From assembly GCA_030248825.1 (NCBI GenBank), contig JARCMB010000075.1, forward strand, positions 1-5,066: a DNA stretch of 5,066 bases. Direction: 5' to 3'. A model generated the notes under the pieces. That model searched no databases. It was given only the letters and a program-made list of their open reading frames with translations, and was not told where the DNA came from. This DNA is from Pseudanabaenaceae cyanobacterium MP8IB2.15. Lineage in GTDB: Bacteria; Cyanobacteriota; Cyanobacteriia; Pseudanabaenales; Pseudanabaenaceae. Positions 1 through 5,066 of the stretch are shown piece by piece; within the stretch, counting starts at the first letter, position 1, and every line of letters begins with the position of its first letter. Both the position numbers and the translations under genes were made by a program.

Positions 1-293
1 GCCGAAATCACAGTGTTGTCTGGGCTTCCTAGTCTACCGAACGGTGTCGAAAACAAACTGTTTGCGTTACCAAGACCATCATTGAACCCATTAGCAAGAG
101 TAGACGTGTTAAGTGTACCTGCTACAGTGCCCGCGCCAACCTGAGCTGGAAGAGGAGCAAACCCTGAATTAAATGAATAGTCGGTAGCACCGTCACCTAC
201 GCTGCCAGATCCACTGATTGTAAAAGCTTGGCTAGGTGCAGTAAAGGCAATCATGGAAGCTGTTGCGATTGCAGAGAATAGTAATTTTTTCAT
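1..293 (-). CDS. Secreted protein with signal peptide, N-terminal part only
   Basis: An open frame starts at ATG (complement of 291-293) and stays open for 97 codons to the left edge, so the C-terminus is missing. The first 23 residues are a textbook Sec signal peptide: MKKLL, a hydrophobic stretch FSAIATASMIAFTA, then PSQA before FTISG, so cleavage is predicted after SQA. The mature part is rich in Gly, Ser, Thr, Asn and Ala, has no Cys, and shows no motif I recognise. This composition and the small conserved-looking start fit extracellular or surface proteins of cyanobacteria, including those with a C-terminal PEP-CTERM sorting signal, but that end is not visible, so the class is only a possibility. 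No strong Shine-Dalgarno is present; a GAG lies about 12 nt before the ATG. It is divergent from hemH, with 247 nt between the two starts. The secreted-protein call is firm; the function is unknown. Confidence 0.8.
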   Translation of the reverse strand, partial: MKKLLFSAIATASMIAFTAPSQAFTISGSGSVGDGATDYSFNSGFAPLPAQVGAGTVAGTLNTSTLANGFNDGLGNANSLFSTPFGRLGSPDNTVIS

Positions 294-540
294 GGTCTTA
301 GGTCTCGTTTTCTAATTCAGTTGATTTGCTGTTACTTAGTTTGCAACCTAGACCATACAAGCTTTGCAGTGGCTAGACTCGCGTACGGCAGAACAATCTC
401 CCCATACATATGCTAAGTAAAGCACAAACTTATAGCTAGTTCAAGACCTAGAGACAAAAACACTCGTCGCCAATCGAAATATAAACAATTATTAAGCTAT
501 GATTTTAAATATTAAATAAAATTATTTGGAAAATTGTGAT
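294..540. other. Divergent intergenic spacer, promoter region for both flanking genes
   Basis: This 247-nt stretch separates two divergently transcribed genes and must hold both promoters. Its hemH-proximal 60 nt are very AT-rich. I see no RNA gene, no convincing small coding frame and no clear operator. An 8-bp inverted pair (TTACTTAG at 332-339, CTAAGTAA at 413-420) is present, but the arms lie 73 nt apart and could arise by chance. No convincing -35/-10 pair was found for the minus-strand gene. Confidence 0.5.
474..503 (+). promoter_or_regulatory. Candidate promoter of hemH
   Basis: TATGAT at 498-503 matches the sigma-70 -10 consensus in five of six positions. TCGAAA at 474-479 matches the -35 consensus in four of six, with an 18-nt spacer. 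Transcription would begin near 510, giving a leader of about 30 nt before the ATG at 541. The surroundings are AT-rich, so a chance match is possible. Confidence 0.35.
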
Positions 541-1554
541 ATGGACGATCGCATTGGCGTGCTTCTGCTCAACTTGGGTGGGCCCGAAAAATTAGAGGAT
601 GTTTACCTATTTCTCTACAACTTATTTTCTGACCCAGATCTAATTCGGATTCCCATCCCTTTTTTGCAGAAGCCAATCGCATCTCTGATTGCCGCGACCC
701 GTGCCCCCATATCCAAAGAAAACTACGCATTGATTGGTGGTGGCTCCCCACTCCGCCAAATTACCGACCAACAAGCCCAATCGATCGAAGACGTATTACA
801 ACGTCGCGGCATACCAGCAAAAGCATATGTGGGAATGCGCTACTGGCATCCTTACACCGATGATGCACTGCGCCAAATTAAGCAAGATGGCATTACCAAA
901 TTGGTGATTTTGCCTCTGTATCCCCAGTTTTCGATCAGTACTAGCGGTTCCAGCATCAAGCAAATCGATCAGCTCTGGCAGTCAGATCCACAACTCCAAC
1001 AAATCGAACGGGTGGTTGTGCGTTCTTGGTTCGATCGACCTGGTTATTTAAAAGCAATGGCAGATTCGATCGACTCCAAAATTCAAGATTTTGCCGAGCC
1101 TGAGAAAGTGCATGTGTTTTTTAGTGCTCATGGCGTACCAAAAAAATACGTGACAGAATACGGCGACCCCTACCAAACTGAAATGGAGAACTGTGTCGAT
1201 TTGGTAATGCAAACCCTGCGTCGCAGCCATCAACGTTACAACGCGCACACATTGGCGTACCAGAGTCGGGTTGGCCCAGTTGAGTGGTTAAAACCCTATA
1301 CCGAGGAAGCGATCGCCCAAATTGCCAAACGTGGAATCAACGATCTTTTAGTCGTGCCGATTAGTTTTGTGTCAGAGCATATCGAAACTCTGCAAGAAAT
1401 TGACATGGAATATCGCGAAGTCGCCGAAACAGTAGGTATTCATCATTTCGATCGAGTCCCTGCGCTCAACTGCAATCCCGTGTTTATTAATGACTTAGCC
1501 GATCTAGTTTTAGAAGCACTAGGTAGCCCTGAAGCTGTTGCCGTCGCCGTTTAG
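541..1554 (+). CDS. hemH: Ferrochelatase (protohaem ferro-lyase), short form lacking the C-terminal CAB/HLIP helix
   Basis: Inserts Fe2+ into protoporphyrin IX to make protohaem, the last step of haem synthesis; in cyanobacteria haem also feeds phycobilin synthesis. I chose ATG 541 (337 aa) over the in-frame TTG at 526, because the protein then begins MDDRIGVLLLNLGGPE, matching the family start. A weak GGA lies 10 nt upstream. Family signatures run the whole length: LNLGGP (residues 10-15), GGGSPLR, GMRYWHP, LPLYPQFSISTSGSS, FFSAHGVP with the catalytic His197, LAYQSRVGP, and VPISFVSEHIETL with the active-site Glu279. Cyanobacterial enzymes usually run to about 385-390 aa, with a linker and a transmembrane chlorophyll a/b-binding-like helix. 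This one stops after LGSPEAVAVAV, and no such helix is readable in any frame downstream. The enzymatic core looks intact, so function is expected; a repeat begins 16 nt after the stop codon. Confidence 0.97.
   Translation: MDDRIGVLLLNLGGPEKLEDVYLFLYNLFSDPDLIRIPIPFLQKPIASLIAATRAPISKENYALIGGGSPLRQITDQQAQSIEDVLQRRGIPAKAYVGMRYWHPYTDDALRQIKQDGITKLVILPLYPQFSISTSGSSIKQIDQLWQSDPQLQQIERVVVRSWFDRPGYLKAMADSIDSKIQDFAEPEKVHVFFSAHGVPKKYVTEYGDPYQTEMENCVDLVMQTLRRSHQRYNAHTLAYQSRVGPVEWLKPYTEEAIAQIAKRGINDLLVVPISFVSEHIETLQEIDMEYREVAETVGIHHFDRVPALNCNPVFINDLADLVLEALGSPEAVAVAV
1309..1316. repeat. HIP1 octamer GCGATCGC
   Basis: This is the only full copy in the window of the highly iterated palindrome typical of many cyanobacterial genomes, inside hemH where it encodes Ala-Ile-Ala. 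The inner hexamer CGATCG occurs eleven times in the window (starts at 546, 782, 1032, 1067, 1310, 1449, 1912, 2016, 2252, 3940 and 5041). Confidence 0.8.
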
Positions 1555-1570
1555 GAGATTTCCTTTACCT

Positions 1571-1635
1571 AGCCCCCTGCCCCCAATTCTGGGGGTTCTG
1601 AAATCAAAGTCCCCAGAATTGGGGATTTAGGGGCT
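1571..1635 (+). repeat. Palindromic intergenic repeat, copy A
   Basis: This is a 65-nt imperfect inverted repeat lying 16 nt after the hemH stop. The left arm (1571-1595) and right arm (1610-1635) pair around a loop of about 14 nt. Each arm also contains its own small hairpin, CCCCAATTCTGGGG on the left and CCCCAGAATTGGGG on the right. The ends read AGCCCC and GGGGCT. It could act as a transcription barrier or mRNA 3' stabiliser for hemH, but it is not a classical rho-independent terminator, because the nearest T-run (seven T, 1651-1657) starts 16 nt after the stem. Copy B is the same element in the opposite orientation. It has no coding capacity and resembles a MITE-like or REP-like element; I cannot name the family. 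Confidence 0.85.
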
Positions 1636-1771
1636 CTTTGGATATAGGTATTTTTTTACCAGAAACCACCTTAGAAAACCCGACCTAGCTTGGAACAAAG
1701 GATCTAGCTAAAACGACATTGTTATTCAGTACGCTTATCTTTCGGTAAGGTGCTAATAATTCTTCGTGAGG

Positions 1772-2503
1772 ATGAAATTTGTGAAATCGGTAAAATCGGT
1801 AAAACCTTTGATGGCGTTGCTACCTCTGGCATTTTGTCTAGCTAGTCTGAATCTACCCGCATTTGCTCAGGAAATGAAACCAAGTCGCGTGCTGACTGTA
1901 ACTGGTCGTGGCGATCGAATGGTGCAAACTACTAAAGCCCAGATTCAGCTAGGTGTGGTGGCAGAAGCCAAAACTGCCCAAGAAACTCAAGCGGCGATTG
2001 CGGTTAAATCTAGTTCGATCGTTGCTAAGTTGCAAGAACTCAAGGTCGAGCAGTTGCAAACCACCAGCATTACGCTCAATCCCAAATATGAGTTCACCAA
2101 CAATCGCCAGATTCAAGTTGGCTTTACTGGGCAAAGTAGTGTGAGTTTTCGTGTTCCTCTAGAGCGCAGTGGTGCAACTCTAGATGCTGCGGTCACGGCA
2201 GGGGCGAATCGGATCGACCAAATTGGCTTTGTTGCTCCAGATGAAGCAATTCGATCGGCGCGTAATTCCGCTTTGCAAGATGCGGTCAAAGATGCCCAGA
2301 GCCAAGCTGATGCCGTCCTTAGTATACTTAGTCTCAAGTCTCAATCGATTCGCAACATTCAGGTAAATAATGCGCCTTCCCCCCAAGCTAACGTCAACTA
2401 CAATCTCGATGTCGCGGCAATGTCAAAGTCTGCGGCTTCCACGCCAGTATTAGGCGGTGAACAAAAAATTCAAACCTTTGTCACCTTGGAGATTAGCTAC
2501 TAA
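1772..2503 (+). CDS. SIMPL/DUF541 domain periplasmic protein (YggE-like)
   Basis: An exported protein of about 243 aa. It begins with a basic n-region (KFVKSVKSVK), a hydrophobic core (LMALLPLAFCLASLNLP) and an AFA/QE signal peptidase I site near residue 33. The mature part is one SIMPL domain: LTVTGRGDRMV near its start, then alternating strands and helices, LNPKYEF and GFTGQSSVSFRVP, the GANRIDQIGF segment, an Ala-rich helix (ALQDAVKDAQSQADAV), and a final beta strand FVTLEISY. Related proteins are E. coli YggE and Brucella BP26, which are periplasmic or envelope proteins of poorly defined role linked to stress tolerance; BP26 forms ring oligomers. The start is uncertain. GTG 1766, ATG 1772 and GTG 1781 are all in frame, and the GAGG at 1768-1771 is properly spaced only for GTG 1781 (240 aa). 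All three keep the signal peptide. The gene sits alone between two inverted repeat copies, so it is probably monocistronic. Confidence 0.9.
   Translation: MKFVKSVKSVKPLMALLPLAFCLASLNLPAFAQEMKPSRVLTVTGRGDRMVQTTKAQIQLGVVAEAKTAQETQAAIAVKSSSIVAKLQELKVEQLQTTSITLNPKYEFTNNRQIQVGFTGQSSVSFRVPLERSGATLDAAVTAGANRIDQIGFVAPDEAIRSARNSALQDAVKDAQSQADAVLSILSLKSQSIRNIQVNNAPSPQANVNYNLDVAAMSKSAASTPVLGGEQKIQTFVTLEISY
1784..1804 (+). repeat. 9-bp tandem repeat in the signal peptide of the SIMPL gene
   Basis: AAATCGGTA occurs twice head to tail (1784-1792, 1793-1801), followed by AAA. It encodes the KSVKSVK basic region of the signal peptide. The unit is a multiple of three, so slippage would add or remove three residues without breaking the frame. 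Confidence 0.85.
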
Positions 2504-2509
2504 GTCCGA

Positions 2510-2586
2510 AGCCCCTAAATCCCCAATTCTGGGGACTTTGAAAGATCTAAATTTTCTTGTCCCCCCAGAATTGGGGGCTAGGGGGC
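2510..2586 (-). repeat. Palindromic intergenic repeat, copy B (inverted relative to copy A)
   Basis: This 77-nt element begins 7 nt after the SIMPL stop codon. Its first 32 nt (2510-2541) are the exact reverse complement of 1604-1635 in copy A. The centre is longer and diverged, and the far arm (2560-2586) again carries CCCCAGAATTGGGG, ending in GGCTAGGGGGC. The arms pair with each other, and each can fold on itself. The four bases CGAA flank it on both sides (2507-2510 and 2586-2589), a possible target duplication, though four bases can match by chance. It lies between two convergent genes, so it could act as a bidirectional transcription barrier. Confidence 0.85.
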
Positions 2587-2634
2587 GAATTAGCATTGAC
2601 TTGGCTAGGTTTAAGACTTGTGTGTACACCGTAG

Positions 2635-2659
2635 AGAATTGGGGGGCAGGGGCTGGGTA
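2635..2659 (-). repeat. Solitary arm of the same repeat, copy C
   Basis: AGAATTGGGGGGCAGGGGCT (2635-2654), followed by GGGTA, closely matches one end of copy A read in reverse (complement of about 1566-1590), with one G moved between runs and one substitution. No partner arm is adjacent, so it is a decayed or partial copy. It lies 8 nt beyond the end of the convergent minus-strand gene. The 48 nt between copies B and C show nothing beyond the 8-bp palindrome GTGTACAC at 2622-2629. Confidence 0.65.
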
Positions 2660-2667
2660 GAATCTCC

Positions 2668-3453
2668 TTAACCTCTGGTTTCAACGATCCGCTTGCTGCG
2701 AAAACTGACATTAGATCCATCATTTGTTTGTTCGATCACCAGTAAAGGTGTGGGCTTAGCCTTTTGATCCCAGCTAATGTTCGCAATCCGTCCTTGGATG
2801 GTTGGAGTCCAGTTGCGGTTAGTGTCGGTGGCAACAATAAAGTTTTCTAGAGCGACCGATAAGTCTTTAAGCGTGTTAGAAGTACCCTGCGTCGGAATCT
2901 TCGACAACCTGACTTGAATGCGGAATAAAACTCTTGCCCGTGTATCGTTCTGGTGATCGGGCTTATATGAAACATCAAACGTGACTTCCACCTTACGCAC
3001 ACCACCTTGCTCTCGTTCTTCAGAACTAGAGGGCATTAATGCAGGCTTCACCTTATCTTTGAGGTTGATGTTAATCTGCGCCAAAATCACGTCTCTAAAT
3101 ACCTGCTCATCCATCCGCATACTCAGATAATCCAGATTAAACTCTCTAGAATTGACTAGATCGGGGTTGCGCTCGACTTCGGCAATCATATTAAGCGCAA
3201 GCTTGAGCTTTTTGGTCAGATCGTTACTTCTGAGTTTTTCGGTTTTAAGCTGGTTCTGCGTCTGCCGCAGTTTATATCCACCAAAAGCCAAAGTCACTAA
3301 ACTACCAAATAAAACAACGCCCAAAATCACTACACTCGTTGTGTTTTCTAGAGGCTGGGTGAAGTCTGATAAAGCATCAAAAACACTTTCCTGATTACTC
3401 GGCTTCACCGCAATCTGGACTCGATAGTTATTTTGCATAAGGCGATTTTGCAT
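2668..3453 (-). CDS. One-pass membrane protein of unknown function, apparently conserved in cyanobacteria
   Basis: A protein of 261 aa from ATG at 3453, or 256 aa from a second in-frame ATG at 3438. Order of parts: a polar N-terminal region (1-38); one transmembrane segment (about 40-60, SVVILGVVLFGSLVTLAFGG); a charged probable coiled coil (about 61-95, LRQTQNQLKTEKL onward); then a soluble domain with LDYLSMRMDEQVFRDV (108-123), several predicted beta strands (VRKVEVTFDVSYK, ARVLFRIQVRLSKIPTQG) and a C-terminal WTPTIQGRIANISWDQKAKP block. There is no signal peptide, catalytic motif or known domain that I can see. From memory, the PTIQGRI and WDQKAKPTPLLV blocks recur in a cyanobacterial family of hypothetical proteins; I could not confirm this. 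It is convergent with the SIMPL gene and divergent from the GH57 gene, so it is probably a single-gene unit. No Shine-Dalgarno precedes either start. Confidence 0.85.
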   Translation of the reverse strand: MQNRLMQNNYRVQIAVKPSNQESVFDALSDFTQPLENTTSVVILGVVLFGSLVTLAFGGYKLRQTQNQLKTEKLRSNDLTKKLKLALNMIAEVERNPDLVNSREFNLDYLSMRMDEQVFRDVILAQININLKDKVKPALMPSSSEEREQGGVRKVEVTFDVSYKPDHQNDTRARVLFRIQVRLSKIPTQGTSNTLKDLSVALENFIVATDTNRNWTPTIQGRIANISWDQKAKPTPLLVIEQTNDGSNVSFRSKRIVETRG

Positions 3454-3466
3454 AAGGCGATTTTGC
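3431..3466 (-). repeat. 15-bp tandem repeat containing the start codon
   Basis: TTTTGCATAAGGCGA occurs twice in a row (3431-3445, 3446-3460), followed by a third partial unit, TTTTGC (3461-3466). On the coding (minus) strand each full unit supplies an ATG, so the protein begins MQNRL then MQNN. The two starts are in frame and five residues apart, each with nearly the same upstream sequence. Confidence 0.9.
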
Positions 3467-3588
3467 GTATAAATAACCGCAATTCATCCAGCACGAAAGA
3501 TTAATATATGCTACCTGAATATTCTAAAATTGCTTCAATATAAGATTATAGGCGTGATGTAGGATCGCGACTTTTAAGGAAAATTAAT
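3454..3588. promoter_or_regulatory. Divergent promoter region between the unknown membrane gene and the GH57 gene
   Basis: A 135-nt AT-rich spacer. On the minus strand the complement of 3545-3550 reads TATAAT, a perfect -10 hexamer, about 92 nt before the membrane-protein start, but no good -35 lies at the right distance. On the plus strand TATAAG (3539-3544) is a possible -10 for the GH57 gene with only a weak -35 (CTGAAT, 3515-3520, 18-nt spacer). The two -10 candidates are adjacent and would compete for polymerase. A good Shine-Dalgarno, AAGGAA (3576-3581), lies 7 nt before the GH57 ATG. Confidence 0.35.
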
Positions 3589-5066
3589 ATGAGTACTGGT
3601 TATCTCGCTCTGGTTCTGCACGCTCACTTGCCATTTGTGCGGCATCCTGAAAGCGATTATGTTTTAGAAGAAGAATGGCTGTATGAAGCGATTACAGAGA
3701 CCTACATTCCTTTGCTAAAAGTATTTGAGGGATTAAAGCGCGACGGCGTGGACTTTAAGATCACCATGAGTATGACCCCCCCTCTGGTGTCGATGCTGCG
3801 AGATCCTGTATTACAAGATCGCTATGATAAGCATTTAGCTCAACTGCAAAAGCTAGCAGAACTAGAGGTTGTGCACAATGCTCATAACGGTCACATTAAG
3901 TATCTGTCTGAGTATTATGTCGCAGAATTTGCCGAGGTTCGATCGATCTGGGAAAGCTATGGTGGCGATCTAGTAACAGCGTTTAAGCAATTCCTCGACA
4001 CCAATAACTTAGAGATTATTACCTGTGGCGCAACACATGGCTATTTGCCTCTGATAAAAATGTATCCAGAGGCGGTGTGGGCACAAATTCAGGTTGCGGT
4101 AGAACATTACGAGCAAGAATTTGGCAAACCACCAAATGGTATCTGGTTACCAGAATGTGCATATTTCAGTGGCTTAGAACGGATGCTAGCAGATGCTGGC
4201 TTACGCTATTTTCTGGTGGATGGACATGGCTTGCTCTACGCTCAACCTCGTCCGAAGTTTGGCACTTACGCCCCGATATTTACCGAAACTGGGGTGGCAG
4301 CATTTGGTCGCGATCACGAGTCGTCTCAGCAAGTGTGGTCGGCCGAAGTTGGCTATCCTGGCAATCCGCTCTACCGTGAGTTTTACAAAGATCTGGGCTG
4401 GGAAGCTGAGTATGAATACATTAAACCGTTTGTGATGCCCAACGGTCAGCGTAAGAACACTGGGATCAAATACCACAAGATTACGGGGCGCGGTTTAGAT
4501 TTAGGCGCAAAACAGCTTTACGATCCTTACTGGGCGAAAGAAAAAGCGGCCGAACATGCAGCTAATTTTTCTTACAACCGCGAACGCCAGATTGAAAACC
4601 TCAATCAGATGATGGGTAGACCGCCAATTGTGGTTTCGCCCTATGATGCTGAGCTGTTTGGACATTGGTGGTATGAGGGCCCGTGGTTTATCGACTACTT
4701 GATCCGTAAGTCGCATTACGACCAGAATACTTACAAGATGACGCACTTGGCAGATTACTTGCGCGCTCACCCTACCCAACAAGTATCTCGTCCTGCGCAA
4801 TCGAGTTGGGGACACAAGGGCTTCCATGAATATTGGCTAAATGACACAAATGCTTGGATTTACCCCCACCTGCACAAGGCGACGGAGCGGATGATCGAAC
4901 TAGCCCGCCGCGAACCTGATGACGATTTGCAGTGTCGCGCCCTCAACCAAGCTGCACGAGAATTGCTGCTGGCACAATCTTCGGACTGGGCTTTTATTAT
5001 GCGAACTGGGACGATGGTTCCCTATGCTGTCCGCAGAACTCGATCGCACCTGTTGCGGTTTGACAA
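3589..5066 (+). CDS. GH57 1,4-alpha-glucan branching enzyme (DUF1957 family), C-terminus cut by the window edge
   Basis: Cuts alpha-1,4 glucan chains and rejoins them by alpha-1,6 links, making branches in glycogen; a cytoplasmic retaining enzyme unrelated in fold to GH13 GlgB. ATG 3589 is supported by AAGGAA 7 nt upstream. The frame is open for 492 codons to the edge with no stop. Family members run to about 525-530 aa, so roughly 35 residues are missing. Conserved GH57 blocks appear in order: LHAHLPFVRHPE (His11, His13), CGATHGYLPL (His150), GIWLPECAY with the nucleophile Glu189, the loop GVAAFGRDHESSQQVW (235-250), SPYDAELFGHWWYEGP with the acid/base Asp353, and SSWGHKGFHEYWLN (405-418), followed by the helical C-terminal part (YPHLHKA, LLLAQSSDWAFIM). 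The paired catalytic residues and DUF1957-type helical tail favour a branching enzyme over a GH57 amylase or 4-alpha-glucanotransferase, though some relatives show mainly hydrolysis. No other glycogen gene is in view. Confidence 0.93.
   Translation, partial: MSTGYLALVLHAHLPFVRHPESDYVLEEEWLYEAITETYIPLLKVFEGLKRDGVDFKITMSMTPPLVSMLRDPVLQDRYDKHLAQLQKLAELEVVHNAHNGHIKYLSEYYVAEFAEVRSIWESYGGDLVTAFKQFLDTNNLEIITCGATHGYLPLIKMYPEAVWAQIQVAVEHYEQEFGKPPNGIWLPECAYFSGLERMLADAGLRYFLVDGHGLLYAQPRPKFGTYAPIFTETGVAAFGRDHESSQQVWSAEVGYPGNPLYREFYKDLGWEAEYEYIKPFVMPNGQRKNTGIKYHKITGRGLDLGAKQLYDPYWAKEKAAEHAANFSYNRERQIENLNQMMGRPPIVVSPYDAELFGHWWYEGPWFIDYLIRKSHYDQNTYKMTHLADYLRAHPTQQVSRPAQSSWGHKGFHEYWLNDTNAWIYPHLHKATERMIELARREPDDDLQCRALNQAARELLLAQSSDWAFIMRTGTMVPYAVRRTRSHLLRFD

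Noticed and set aside
332..420. Operator formed by TTACTTAG and CTAAGTAA in the divergent spacer
   Set aside because: The eight-base arms are 73 nt apart with no supporting symmetry, so a chance match is likely.
526..540. TTG start at 526 for hemH, adding five residues
   Set aside because: No Shine-Dalgarno precedes it, and the extra residues MENCD are not part of the family; ATG 541 gives the expected N-terminus.
569..1248. Antisense open frames of 60-66 codons inside hemH
   Set aside because: They lie opposite a strongly conserved enzyme, lack ribosome sites and have no recognisable protein character.
1571..1657. Classical rho-independent terminator formed by repeat A and the seven-T run
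   Set aside because: The T-run starts 16 nt after the end of the stem, too far for intrinsic termination, and the stem is explained by the repeated element.
1555..1765. Frameshifted remnant of a CAB/HLIP helix after hemH
   Set aside because: All three forward frames were read for an ExxNGRxAM-type motif and a hydrophobic helix, and neither appears.
1772..1871. Lipoprotein signal in the SIMPL protein (LAFC)
   Set aside because: Phe before the Cys does not fit a lipobox, and a normal AFA signal peptidase I site follows.
1949..2386. Open frames of 60-74 codons on both strands within the SIMPL gene
   Set aside because: They are out-of-frame shadows of a well-supported coding region.
1571..2659. 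Repeat copies A, B and C as a CRISPR array
   Set aside because: Copies differ in length and orientation, are separated by a gene, and have no regular spacers.
4077..4827. Open frames of 80-108 codons on both strands overlapping the GH57 gene
   Set aside because: The GH57 frame is continuous and carries all catalytic motifs; the others are shadows.

Overview
The window looks like an ordinary chromosomal stretch from a cyanobacterium. The evidence is a ferrochelatase of the cyanobacterial type, a GH57/DUF1957 glucan-branching enzyme, a membrane-anchored unknown protein that resembles a conserved cyanobacterial family, and a strong excess of CGATCG (the core of the HIP1 repeat GCGATCGC): eleven copies in 5 kb where about one is expected. 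A Pseudanabaena-like or other filamentous non-heterocystous species is possible, but that is a guess.

Layout. Positions 1-293 (minus) hold the first 97 codons of a secreted protein with a clear signal peptide; its C-terminus lies outside the window. A 247-nt divergent spacer follows, then hemH (541-1554, plus), encoding ferrochelatase. Next comes a palindromic repeat (copy A), a SIMPL/DUF541 periplasmic protein gene (plus, about 1772-2503), a second repeat (copy B) in the opposite orientation, and a fragment of the same repeat (copy C). A convergent minus-strand gene (2668-3453) encodes a one-pass membrane protein of unknown function. After a 135-nt divergent spacer, a GH57 1,4-alpha-glucan branching enzyme gene starts at 3589 (plus) and runs off the right edge after 492 codons.

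The genes do not form an obvious pathway: haem synthesis, an envelope protein, an unknown membrane protein and glycogen branching. Orientation changes and repeat-filled gaps suggest mostly separate transcription units. I see no defence system, mobile-element transposase, CRISPR array or RNA gene.

The most notable points are a perfect 32-bp inverted repeat bracketing the SIMPL gene, a ferrochelatase without the C-terminal chlorophyll-binding-like helix usual in cyanobacteria, and short in-frame tandem duplications at the 5' ends of two neighbouring genes. One of these duplicates the start codon itself.
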